From positions 13,147 through 39,180 of the forward strand of contig NW_014039724.1 in assembly GCF_001186125.1 (NCBI RefSeq): a DNA stretch of 26,034 nt, in the 5' to 3' direction. Source of the DNA: Sphaeroforma arctica JP610 (Eukaryota > Opisthokonta > Ichthyosporea > Ichthyophonida). The notes under the pieces were generated by a model that saw nothing but the letters and a program-made list of their open reading frames with translations, did no database searches and had not been told where the DNA came from. Position 1 is the stretch's first letter; each line of letters begins with the position of its first letter. Positions 10,690 to 21,324 of this stretch are shown in pieces. The position numbers and the translations under genes are program-made.

Positions 10690-11790
10690 AGCTTATCCGT
10701 CATAATTCAGTTGAGGAGCGAAGTTGGAGGTGAAACGATGCCACACCAGACCACGGATGCACTCGGTATGTGCTGACTGGCCTGTATCGAATGTATCATA
10801 GGCGGAAGCAACAGGCGCGATGACTTGGTTTGGACCGAAATTTGGAAGTCGTACTTCAACAGTGTGATTGGCCGGGTTATCGGGAACATCTGTTGATGTG
10901 TCAGAAACGGGTGTATGTACGGGGTTTTTTCTATATGCTGGAGAAATGATCCAAGGTGTTCGTGGAGGGTCCAGATACCGTGGAAGTCGTGGCGCTCTTG
11001 TAATTGCTGGAGCCAATGGGAGGCAGTTTCGGGTCTACCAGGATGCGTAGGATCAATTATTGGATGCAGGCAAAGTGCCTGGTGGTGAATTTGTGGCCAC
11101 CGGGGCAAACAGGGTAGAGACAGCCGTCGGTGTGGTAGTCGAGCAATATGAACATGTACGTATTCGTTACAATCATAGCACCGAGCCGATTGGTGTAGGC
11201 ACGAAGCCGCGGTTGAAGCTGTCGTGGCTTGTCCCGATTTGAGGTTGGCGATTTGCCCATGACCAGTTGGTAGTAGTATTGGCACCGGGCGATTGCCGCG
11301 ATCTCGTTGTTGGACCAGAGTTTTGTCGAGCTCTTCCTAATGTCGTCACAGCGTCAGCAGATGGTTTTTTCAGGTAGGCATAGATACTGTACGGGAAGCG
11401 CAGTGATGATATGTTGTGGGCCCAGGCGGGTTGCGTCAGAGGGGTGAGTGGGTCTGTGCTGGCCATTGAGTCGAGTTGTATTCCCAGGCAACCTCCGGGG
11501 TAGTTCGCGAATGGTCGCGTGAAGATGCGAGCAGGCCACAAAAGTAAAGTAAGTTTGTTTGATATTTGGGAAACCTAGGGTATTTAGTACCCGTGATGAT
11601 GGATGCTGCTTGGATGAGTGCTGAGTTTTAGCGCTCGAACAGGGGGCCAGCGCATCTGCTTCCATATAGGCAGAGCCGAGGCAATAATGTTCAGGCCATA
11701 TATAGCCGTGGACAGGATGAATGTTTTGAACAGCACCAGCCGGTTGCTGTTCAAAACATTCATCCTACCACATCCGAGTCCTGGCAATAT
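10690..11790 (-). mobile_element. Non-LTR (LINE-like) retrotransposon 3' remnant
   Basis: On the minus strand at 11690-11760 the translation contains NRLVLFKTFILSTAIYGLNI. This matches the end of LINE reverse transcriptases, where the thumb has the pattern R..L.kt.i.s...YG.n. About 600 bases downstream, at 11075-11135, it contains YPVCPGGHKFTTRHFACI, like the C-terminal cysteine/histidine finger of LINE ORF2 (C..C...T..H...C). The intervening frame is shifted in several places and there is a stop directly after the finger, so this is a 5'-truncated, decayed copy. No poly(A) tail or target duplication was identified. Confidence 0.45.
11714..11766. repeat. Perfect 21-bp inverted repeat (hairpin), 11-base loop
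   Basis: The left arm 11714-11734 (aggatgaatgttttgaacag plus c) and right arm 11746-11766 are exact reverse complements, separated by accagccggtt. The left arm is the LINE reverse transcriptase coding strand in reverse complement (VLFKTFILS on the minus strand). The right arm copies it inverted at the point where the LINE similarity stops. Confidence 0.9.
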
Positions 11791-11966
11791 TGGATAATTC
11801 CGTCCTGTTCGAGAAGTTCGAATTCTGACTGAATCATCGTGTTATTCCACCTCTGGTATTGAAATCTACCAACTCTTCGTCGATTGTGGCGGACGCTCCT
11901 TCGGTCCTCACGTTGGCCGTATACTATACTCATGGTTTACACGTGTCCTGATACACCACCAGTGCC

Positions 11967-12132
11967 CTCACACACACACACACTCTCTCTCTCTCNNNNN
12001 NNNNNNNNNNNNNNNNNNNNNNNNNNNNNNNNNNNNNNNNNNNNNNNNNNNNNNNNNNNNNNNNNNNNNNNNNNNNNNNNNNNNNNNNNNNNNNNNNNNN
12101 NNNNNNNNNNNNNNNGCCTCCACACACACACA

Positions 12133-12184
<52 letters not shown>

Positions 12185-12186
12185 CG
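11967..12186. repeat. Compound CA/CT microsatellite containing the assembly gap
   Basis: A (CA)n tract running into (CT)n at 11968-11995 is cut by Ns. After the gap the same CA-to-CT transition appears again at 12120-12172, followed by ctttctttctttctcgctcg. The sequence on both sides has the same structure. Confidence 0.9.
11996..12115. other. Assembly gap of 120 N
   Basis: Unresolved bases. They fall inside the CA/CT microsatellite, so the gap probably reflects failed assembly across a simple repeat. The true length is unknown. Confidence 0.99.
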
Positions 12187-12502
12187 CTCGCTCTCGTTTA
12201 ATAGAGCAACACTTCTACCCTTGGTGTACAGAAGAGAGTTGGGATCAACGCCAGGAACACCACCGTTTTGCGGTATTTTGGTTTGGCCTTGCTTTTGTTT
12301 TTAACTCCAGAACGAGTAGTGCGAGCTCGTGCTGCCTTTTTTTGTTCTCTTTGAATATAAATTTAACAAGTTTAAGATTGCAGTAGAATTTTGGAATGTG
12401 GGTCGAAACCACGGGGCAAAAGCGTAGGTACTGATAATTGGATAGGATGCCCTGAATTTCATTAAACTGTTTATAGGGGATTTCCGCACTAGTCAAGCAG
12501 TC

Positions 12503-12541
12503 CATGTGAAAACAAGCACAGTACATGTGAAAACAAGCAAA
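12503..12541. repeat. 21-bp direct repeat, two copies
   Basis: catgtgaaaacaagca occurs at 12503 and again at 12524, directly before the first copy of the diverged long repeat pair. Confidence 0.8.
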
Positions 12542-12545
12542 ACTT

Positions 12546-12880
12546 TCTCTATACGGGCAGTATAACTGTGGTAGTACGATCCTCTACCAGTTAGGCTTAT
12601 TATTCCCTGTTGGGTTATTATTAAGCTGATTCTGTGGGCTGTGTGGTACTGTTGTTGCTATATGACTGCACACAGGTGTTGTTATGCCATGTTTTGATGT
12701 GATCTACGGGGGATATAGAGAACTATTACCTTTATGATTTACAATTAGACGTGACGAGAACAAATGAGACCAAATAACGGTTGTTCTTCCATTTTGTACC
12801 CTTGCGGTAGCAACGGTCAGGGAAGTATTGAGACTGGGACCACGACAATTGCTTTCTTTCTAGGAAACAAAGATGACACA
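12546..12880. repeat. Copy A of a diverged ~330-bp repeat (possible old LTR)
   Basis: This is colinear with 13866-14190. Shared landmarks in order are tatacgSgcag, gatcctNtaccag, ctgttRgRttatta, gattctRtRgg, tgttgttgct, gatgtgatct, ttgtNcccttNNNtggtag, ggtcag and aggaaacaaNgatg. Identity is roughly two thirds by eye. The start tgttggg (12608) and a TA-rich end would suit a copia-type LTR, but the similarity begins some 60 bases earlier, so the identity is uncertain. Confidence 0.5.
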
Positions 12881-12988
12881 ACTTTAGCAAATTATATTTT
12901 TTAGTCTTCTCTGAGCGTTCAGTATTGCTACTGAAATCCTTCCTTAGTCTTTCCTTAGTCGGAAAACGTGAACTTGATCTAGGCCCTC

Positions 12989-13591
12989 TTATGTGCTAGG
13001 ATACTGTAATGTGTTCTGGAAAACATTTTTGGTGACTGAGTCGGAACTTCTTGCCCCAAGTCTCGTATAAATGACGAGCGGTGAATGAGCGCAGTGTCCA
13101 ATTGTACTATAATTCAGCGCCCCCGAGAGATATGCTATAACTGCTGGCCGTCGAGCTTTGTGACAATAAATTACCGATGCCAATGTCAGCACCTCTTGAT
13201 TCATGAGGCAATTCCTAGGTTTACTTTGTCGGAGAGCAGGTAGAACCGTCGCAGATTGGTTAGAAATTAGCACAGGCTTCTGAACTTGCAGGTGCTGTTT
13301 CTGCCAGAAATGAAGACAGCCGAATATCACCTTCCGTTTTAAGACTGTCATTGGCCATGTCGATACTGTCCGTAGTTGATCATGTAGCGCTAAGTGAAAG
13401 TTCATGGGCAGCTGTTCCTCAGATGTAGTGCATGGAACTGTAGACTGGTCCAGTCCCCTGAGAAGCCAGTTGTAGTGAGTGATGTGGTCGTTCAGTTCAC
13501 GTCTCAATGGTTTGACTTCATGTTCGTACCATATCGGTGTACCACAAGGCGCGAGCAGAGACCATCTGGTGTGAAGTCTAAGTTTTGACAA
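12989..13591 (-). CDS. Unrecognised 200-codon open frame
   Basis: An open frame on the minus strand encodes a basic, Leu/His/Ser-rich protein with no domain I recognise. It begins MSKLRLHTRW and has no clear membrane segment. It lies between the two copies of the diverged ~330-bp repeat, so it could be the inside of a small decayed element. It could equally be a chance frame. I assign no function. Confidence 0.2.
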   Translation of the reverse strand: MSKLRLHTRWSLLAPCGTPIWYEHEVKPLRRELNDHITHYNWLLRGLDQSTVPCTTSEEQLPMNFHLALHDQLRTVSTWPMTVLKRKVIFGCLHFWQKQHLQVQKPVLISNQSATVLPALRQSKPRNCLMNQEVLTLASVIYCHKARRPAVIAYLSGALNYSTIGHCAHSPLVIYTRLGARSSDSVTKNVFQNTLQYPST

Positions 13592-13622
13592 AACAATGTC
13601 ATATCAACTCACAATGAACTCA

Positions 13623-13747
13623 TGTAGAGACCTCGGATTCGAGTGCGACCTTGAATTGAAACAACCCCTGTAGAGACCTCGGATTCGAGTGCGACCTTGA
13701 AATGAAACAACCCCTGTAGAGACCTCGGATTCGAGTGCGACCTTGAA
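13623..13747. repeat. 46-bp tandem repeat, 2.7 copies
   Basis: Units starting tgtagagacctcggattcga occur at 13623, 13669 and 13715. The first two copies differ at a single position (gaattg versus gaaatg); the third stops after 33 bases. Near-identity shows recent expansion. Confidence 0.9.
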
Positions 13748-13865
13748 GGGCGAAAGTGTGGTTTTTGTTAATAGGATGGGATGTACCGAGATTCATTCAT
13801 CAAACTACTAGAGTGGGCATAGTCTGCATTACACAACCAAAACGTATGTAATCTTGCAAACCCCT

Positions 13866-14190
13866 CCTTTATACGCGCAGGACTGTGATAATTTGATCCT
13901 GTACCAGCTCAGCTAATCGACCCTGTTAGATTATTAATTGATTCTATAGGATGTGCAGCAGGTTCTGTTGTTGCTGCATAATTTCACAAGTCTTGTCTCG
14001 TCATATTAGGATGTGATCTGCCGGAGGAATAGTAACGTATACTCTCACGTACGTTTGACGTGCGGAGTACAGATGATACGAATTGTCTTCCGTTCTTCCT
14101 ATTTGTGCCCTCTCTTGTGGTAGAAAAGGTCAGAAAAGTCTTGTGTCTGGAATGACGAGGTTTGCTGCCATTCCAGGAAACAAGATGTCG
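13866..14190. repeat. Copy B of the diverged ~330-bp repeat (possible old LTR)
   Basis: Partner of 12546-12880, about 1.3 kb away and in the same orientation. See that entry for the shared landmarks. The putative LTR-like start tgttaga is at 13924. Confidence 0.5.
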
Positions 14191-15338
14191 CAAAATATTG
14201 AAAAAAAGTAGCAGATTGAAATTTACTGCATTATTTAATATTTTCTTAAACGTCGTTCTTAACAAGGAGTTCTATAAATCTTCGGTATTGAATACAAAAA
14301 TATTCCCCCTAGTAGAAGTCCCTAGTAGAAGTAGAAAAGTAAAAATAGAACCAAACGGACTAAACGTCGGAATGAATAGATTTCAACATTCCCTCAGCCT
14401 CCAGTATTTAATTGAATAATTTTTCATTCTGTCTTTGCTATTCAGTTCGGGTCATTTTTTTTTTATCACTGAAAGCGTTAGCTTGGAAGTCCTTCCAGAC
14501 TTCATTGACGACTTTTTTTGTCTATCCGTCACAAATTTCACTATATATAGGTCCCTACAGCAAACTCACATTCTGTAGAAATAAGCCTACAAAAAGGTCT
14601 ATTGAAGAATTTTAAACCAACCACTGAAAACTTCGTGTACAGAAGGTTTTAACGCGTTGAACGGAAAGTTAACGGCCGTAAGATGTGAAGCATTGGCTAC
14701 CTTATTCAGCCATCAAAATTTAATACAGCTATTTAAAAAAAAGTTAGGGCGTTTCCTCAATAGTAGTTTCATCGGTTTCAGTCCCCATGTCGGAGACATG
14801 TTTTACTTTTATAAAAAAACTACTTCAATAATTTCCTTTTTCGAATTTTCTGAGACCATTATATGCATAAACACATATACATATACCTATGCATATACAC
14901 ATACAGTTACATATACACATACCGAGTACAGTAAATAATCTGTTGCGAGACTTCTTTCCTAATTTGCAGAAGGTTATACTTCAATTTTTTTTCGAGTCCA
15001 GTATTTTTTAATATCTTTTCTACTGTCTGCAGCAATGAATCTTTTTTTGTCTGCTTCAGTAATCATTTTCTTTAGTCTTCGTTTATTGTTGTCAAGAATT
15101 CATGGTTGTGTCTGGTGAACTGAAGTAGATGCAGTCCTTCTTATAGTAGTCTTTTTTTCTTGCTTTAAAAGTCTTTTTTTTTGTCCGCTAATCTCGTAGA
15201 TTTCTCGCGAGGAAAAGACTAAGCTCGTTCGTGTGCAATTCACATCTTGGCCACATCCTTGAACCTTAGTACTCGTTCCGTAGTCTCGCCTCTGGAACTG
15301 TTTTCGTAGTCAATTTTACAGCCTTCTCTTATCCATTC
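14191..15338. other. AT-rich intergenic region
   Basis: Poly-T runs (14451-14464, 14512-14519, 15173-15182), an (ACAT)n/(ATAC)n microsatellite at 14871-14922 and no recognisable coding sequence. This is the downstream flank of the bromodomain gene, which ends at 15339. I see no clear AATAAA signal on the minus strand close to its stop codon. Confidence 0.5.
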
Positions 15339-15422
15339 TTACTGCTGGCGTCTACGTGACGACTGTCGACCGTACAATAGGATGTTACACTTGGCTAACC
15401 ATGCATCGCGCAGCTGCTGACA
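15339..15422 (-). CDS. Exon 17: last helix of bromodomain 3, tail and stop
   Basis: Acceptor cgtttgcag|TGT, phase 0. Encodes [20 protein letters not shown] then SSRRRQQ and TAA. The amphipathic start continues bromodomain 3 after SPICVT, so the protein ends about a dozen residues after its third bromodomain. Confidence 0.85.
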   Translation of the reverse strand, partial: CQQLRDAWLAKCNILLYGRQSSRRRQQ

Positions 15423-18400
15423 CTGCAAACGGATTGTAGAATTGAAATTAAAGTTGAGAAATAGCACACACATACACACCCATCATAATTGGGCAATACG
15501 AATATATTGTTTTGTGAAGAGTTCAGAAGTAGTACACATGAAACTCGAAATACAATCATATGGAAAGTTGAGAAGAACATTCATAAACAGATTTGGTCCA
15601 CGCGCCTCTACACTCATCTCATGGATGTATACTTCAAAAACATGCAACTAATCCGAGATCACAGTGTATTTTAATACACAACCAAAGGATGCATCGAATG
15701 TATACACCGAAATGTACTGATACTTACGTAAACATAGCGTTACGAAATGTACAGATACTTACGTAAACATAGCGTGACGAAATGTACAGATACTTATGTA
15801 AACATACCGTCACGCAGATCGGTGAGTCGAGCTCGTTGAACAAGAAGCAATTGGTGAACACCAGAGTGCAATCAGACATGTACTCATTCATAGTCACAGT
15901 CTGTGAGTTCAGCGCGTCTCTTATAGAACCGAAGTCCATGGCTTCCGTAATTTTCTCGTAGTACCCCTGCGAGAAATATTGTAAATGGATATAAACAAAA
16001 TCAAACCTATAATTCGGTATAGAGCACACAAACGAAAGAAAGAGAGAAACACCACGTTTGATGTGCTGAAAATAGCAATACATAAACATACGATATAGAC
16101 ATGGATAATGAATAATGAATAATGGATATATATATATATATATTCGTGTACGTACATATATATACTTGATATATATCCACTCACGTACTTAATTAGACAT
16201 ACTAGTTTATGTATATAAACAAAATTAACCCTATAGTTCGGTATAGAGCACACAAACGAAATAAAGAGAGAAACACCACGTTTGATGTGCTGAAAATTGC
16301 AATACATATACATATACATACGTACATATATATCCACTCACGTACCTCTATATGCTGTGGGACTGGCACGTTGAACATGGACGCGTATTCGGAGGTCATG
16401 ATACCCGCGTGTAACTTGCGTATATCTGCCAACTGTACAGGCACCTTAGGAGTACCCGACTCATCCATAGCCTTTTCAACTTGTTTCAGCCTGTTGGTGT
16501 ATCGAGAGATGAGAAAACTTTGGCATGGACATGTGATTACATGTGTGGCATGGGGAGATGAGAAAACTTTGATATGCATGTGTGTGTGTGTATGCCTATA
16601 TCGTATCCAACTCACTATTGAGCTCGTGGAAATATCTAATCACGGCTTAAATATGTATGAGCCTACAGGTAAAATCTTTAGGTGGCGATACCTGATTAGA
16701 AGTATTTTAAATCCGTACTATCAGAAGTACAATATTCACGGCTGTCACATATCAAGCTGCAATATACATAAGAAATTTAACCAATGTGCCATATGACCAC
16801 ACCAGATAATCACTCATAGTGTAGTGTGTCCTCCACATACCGCTCACGGTAGCAGATCTGTAGGAGCTGTGCCTGCTCAACGATGTTGCTGTTTTTCAGA
16901 TTGTAGCTTACACAGTTGCTGATAGACAACTCCATCAGCGATGCATATTGCTGAAGGTTCTTGATCATACCCTGTGCGTTTGTTATGTAGCATGTAGGTG
17001 TGAGTGGGTACACAAAAACACAAAAACACACACATATATATATATACATACATTTATCTATATATCCATATATATCGATACATATTTATATATATCGATA
17101 TTATACGCATATACACCATTCGAAGACATTTACGAACGTGTATCTCATGCAAGTGTATAAGCATATAAAATAAACACAACTACAAATAGCCTCAATCAGG
17201 CGCATATGCATGTATGAGTACACACAACCCCAAAATTTATACTATACAATTGAACAGCTGCAAGCACAATCAATTAAACACGTCATTAAGCGCAGCGCAC
17301 ACATACGTCAGCAATGCAGATTCCCAGATTGTGCAAGTCCATGGGCTTTAAGATGGTGGCTAGGTAACGCTGTAGCTCCTTCTGTTTGAACCCGGGCAGT
17401 CTGAGGGTCTCAAACACCGGCCGACTGAAGTGTACGGCGGTATGGGGTGTGGTGATGAGCTCTGCGTGTAGTAATCCCAACTGTTCCATGGCTCGTGCAG
17501 AGAGCGGCGCGTCCGATAGGGTCTGAGAGAATTCGTTGGCGTGAATATTGTCCCTGTGGGTGGGAGGTGGGCCGGCAAGGAAGAAAGACATGGCGAAGTG
17601 ACTTAGATATTAATATGTACGTGTTGGAGTGCTTGATATCATATGCATAGTATTAACGGCTAATAATAATAAGGAAGAAACGTATTAACGCGGCTAATAA
17701 TAAAAAGGATGAAACATATTAACGCGGCTAGCACAGAGAGGAGTGGAAAATAGCAACAGCATGTGTGCTCTAGACCCCAGAAACACATAACTTAACAAGA
17801 AGCTGCTCTAGCACTTGGATACAGGTATGTCGACGAGAGATATACTCTTGACCATAAATACAGATATAACAAAATAAAAGGACACAGACAACTAAAGTAG
17901 ACTCTGAAAACATGGTTCAGAAATAGATATGTGCTAAAATCAGGCTTAAAGGTAATAGGATATGAACAAAAATATTGATCGCAGCATTCGGATTTATATC
18001 AACTATTAAAACACAGAGGCACTAGAATTGTCAGTCAAACCAATGGCACATGTAGACAATTGACCACGTGCACATACGTGGCTCCTAGTTCGATGTAATC
18101 CTTGTGGTTGTCCCAGAGCACCTTCAGATGGGCCGTGAAGACAGATTCGAGGTGCTGTGCTGCTTTGTACACGTCCGACTCTATTTTATTGTACGCCTTG
18201 GCATTGTTAAACACCAGACAGACATCTCGGATGTAGAAACTTGGCCTATTCGTGTATGCGCCCTCCTTCGCATTGTCTCGAATGGTGCCTGTTGAGAGAG
18301 ATGGACGTGGAAATGAATGAGACGGATGACTTGAAATACAGACGCTAGTTATCAATGCAAGCATGGAATCTAAACAGGGGGATGCATAATATATATACAT

Positions 18401-21281
18401 ATATACATACATACATACATATATATATATATATACATACATACATACATACATACACACACGTACATCTATATATATACATACACATAAACAACGAAAT
18501 TGCAGTATCTGTCCACACAGAGCAATCTATACTCGTTTATTACTCTCAACATCTACATAACCCTATTGCAACTTCTACTATCGAGCTTACATGCATCGCA
18601 TTAGTAACTACAAATTTCCTTGCTTGATACAATTGTTATACAAATAGATATATGTATTTATGTATATAAGCATGTATGCATGCATATATATATATATATA
18701 TATATGTATATGTATGTGTATATGTATATGTACACACACATATATATATACACACGCATACATTTATATATATATATATATAAATATACATACATACATA
18801 CAAATATAACATACCTAAGTCCATGGGGTTCTGTATCGTGCTATAATAGTCGGGGAAAAAGTTGATATTCACTGGGTCGCCGAAGTATTCACGTGCATCG
18901 AGGCAGTTCCACAGCACAGGTTGTATGGCGACTAGCGCCCTCAGCGGCATGTTATCCCACCTGCCATGCGTTATATATGCAGCGTGTATGTTCAGCGTTT
19001 GTGTGGCGAATACGGTTTGTGGTGGGTATGTAGTCATTTAAACCGTCCATCTGATGTGTAGTATATGCACTATAATTCTTAGTTTCCGCTATGTCTTGCT
19101 TGTTGAATCTCAACTACACATATTACAAAAAACGGTACGAACGGACTATTCACAAACACAAACCATTGAACGCTCAATGTGCATACGCACTATATAAACA
19201 CGCTATTCAAATACAATTGCTAATTGCTAGTTGCAGGTCATGACTAGAAACAAGAACTCCTGTGCACTTTATCATACGGTCCAGCCACACCCTGAACTTA
19301 ACACCAACCAAAAACAAGCCCCAAACACATACTACCCGCACACACGCACTACAGATACATTTACCATTCGCTACCAGCATCAGGTTGCACCCCATTACTG
19401 GCAAACAAGCCGTCGTCGTCTACGCCGTTCTTCTTTCTGCCTCCCCTGTGATGCGTATCGTACGGCTGCACACTCACAGACGCCCGAGAGCGTGGAGTGC
19501 CCTTCAGCACTGCTTTAACGCTTTTGATCGCCACACGCGGCTGTCTTCCCCCCTGTGTGTGTGAGGTTCCTTCTGGTGTGGGTATATTCATGTCGCCGTT
19601 CACATGCTCACGCCCATCTCCTCGTCCCATCGGCACGGGCGTGCGTTTTCGTTGAGGGGTTTGCGTGATTTTTCCTTTGCCCTTTGGTACAGAACTTCCA
19701 AAGGAGGCCCTCTCCCCTTCCCCCTCGCTATCCGTCATACCCGTCTCCCCATCTGACGCATTCGGTTCGCTGTCAGGTTCGACACTGGGTTGTTCCCGGT
19801 AGTTCATCCCCACGGCCGCAGCCCTGCCCGAGCCTGCACCGGTACCTACGCCTGCGCTATTAATAGAACCCCTGTGTGGCACAACCTCTCGGTCCATCCC
19901 CTGGTCACTATCACTACCACTCCCGGCCAGTGCCTGGCTGTTCTGTGACGTGTACCGTGTTCGTGCCCGTTTGCCCTTCGACCGCCCTTGGGAGGAGCCT
20001 TCGCCCGCGTCTGCACTCGCGTCTGAGTCCCCATCCACAGCGTAGCTTTCCACACGGCGGCGCTTTGCGGCACCCCTCTGGTTCTTTCTGAGGGGGTTGT
20101 TAGTCTGTGCCGGTCTACCACGCCGGGGCTTAACTGCAATATCTGAGTAGGCAATCACATCGTCGCCACTGCCACTGCCATTGGTATTGGCATTGGCATT
20201 AGTATTGTTGTGACTATCTTTGTCGTTATTGTTGTAGGTATTATTATTGTTATCGTCACAGTCGTTGTTGGTATCATCGGCTGATTCGCTGTCACTGGAG
20301 AGTACAGGCCTCTTTCCCCTAGCCCGCGAGGTAGTACGGCGAGTGCGTGATGGTTGCCGTGCCTGTGTATGTATGTGGGACGATTGGGTATATTGAGTAG
20401 CATGCGAAGAGTGTGGTGTATACTTGTTTTGTGTGTGCCTGTGTATGTATGTGGGACGATTGGATATATTGAGAAGCATGCGTAGAGTGTGGTGTACACT
20501 CGTTTTGTGCCTTTGCTGGGGTGATACAATACATTTGAGAAAGTTTACGTTGAAAGCGTTACTTAATTAGACTTTCCTAAGGCAACAAATAGTTGTACAC
20601 TCAGGAACTCATATGTACTTATGCGTGCTGTGCATTCGGCAATATATACACTTGTAAAGGTATACAAATATACATTTAGTGTGTTAGTATATTGATATAA
20701 GTATTGACGTATAACTGGCCATCATGTGTGCTAGTAAGTTGTGAATGTGTGTGTGAGTGTGCGCGTCCTCGTACTTTTTTTTCGCCGCTAGTGTTTGCGA
20801 GAAGGGTCGGCGTGCAGGAAATCAACGGGTGTGATAACATATACCGTCCTACATGTATATTCACCAATAAGATATATGACCATATACGCATACATAATAG
20901 CGCAAACTATGTATTAATATACAAGAATACACACATATGTATAGATATGTCGTACGAGTGCACACATTTATGTGTGTATACACCTACTATAAGCACACCT
21001 ACACACCTTTGATCGGCTTGCCGACGAAGCTCGTTTACGTCCGCGCCTATTGGGCACTATAAAGGTAGCCAAGCATATGTTATGAATTAGTTTATGTATG
21101 TGACAAGCGTGTGTACAATTTAATTTTAAATATCAGACTGGGAGGTCACAGTAGACACGCATACACAGGAATAAATACAAATACAAAGTCAAAATACGTA
21201 TGCATACACATACACACATAAAATATATACATTTATACACACACATATATATATATACACATACATACATAATATACATAA

Positions 21282-21324
<43 letters not shown>

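Noticed and set aside
10419-10703. 94-codon frame on the minus strand next to the LINE remnant
   Set aside because: No motif of LINE proteins or any other family; probably the decayed 3' flank of the remnant.
13632-13650. ggattcgagtgcgacc resembles a tRNA-type B box, suggesting a SINE
   Set aside because: No A box at suitable spacing, no tRNA-like fold and no poly(A) or T-run end. The match is weak.
16081-19037. Many Tyr/Ile/Cys/Val or Thr/His-rich open frames over microsatellites (also 21133-21424 and 24513-25215)
   Set aside because: They are translations of (TA)n, (ACAT)n and (CA)n repeats that run out from real exons into introns.
19038-19060. An acceptor at cacatcag|ATGG as a longer start of exon 11
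   Set aside because: It brings an in-frame stop before the bromodomain. The acceptor catggcag|G is open and matches the phase of exon 10.
19231-20091. Open frames on the plus strand opposite exon 10, and shifted minus-strand frames
   Set aside because: They follow from the GC-rich, low-complexity composition of exon 10. The exon 10 frame is the one that fits both splice phases.
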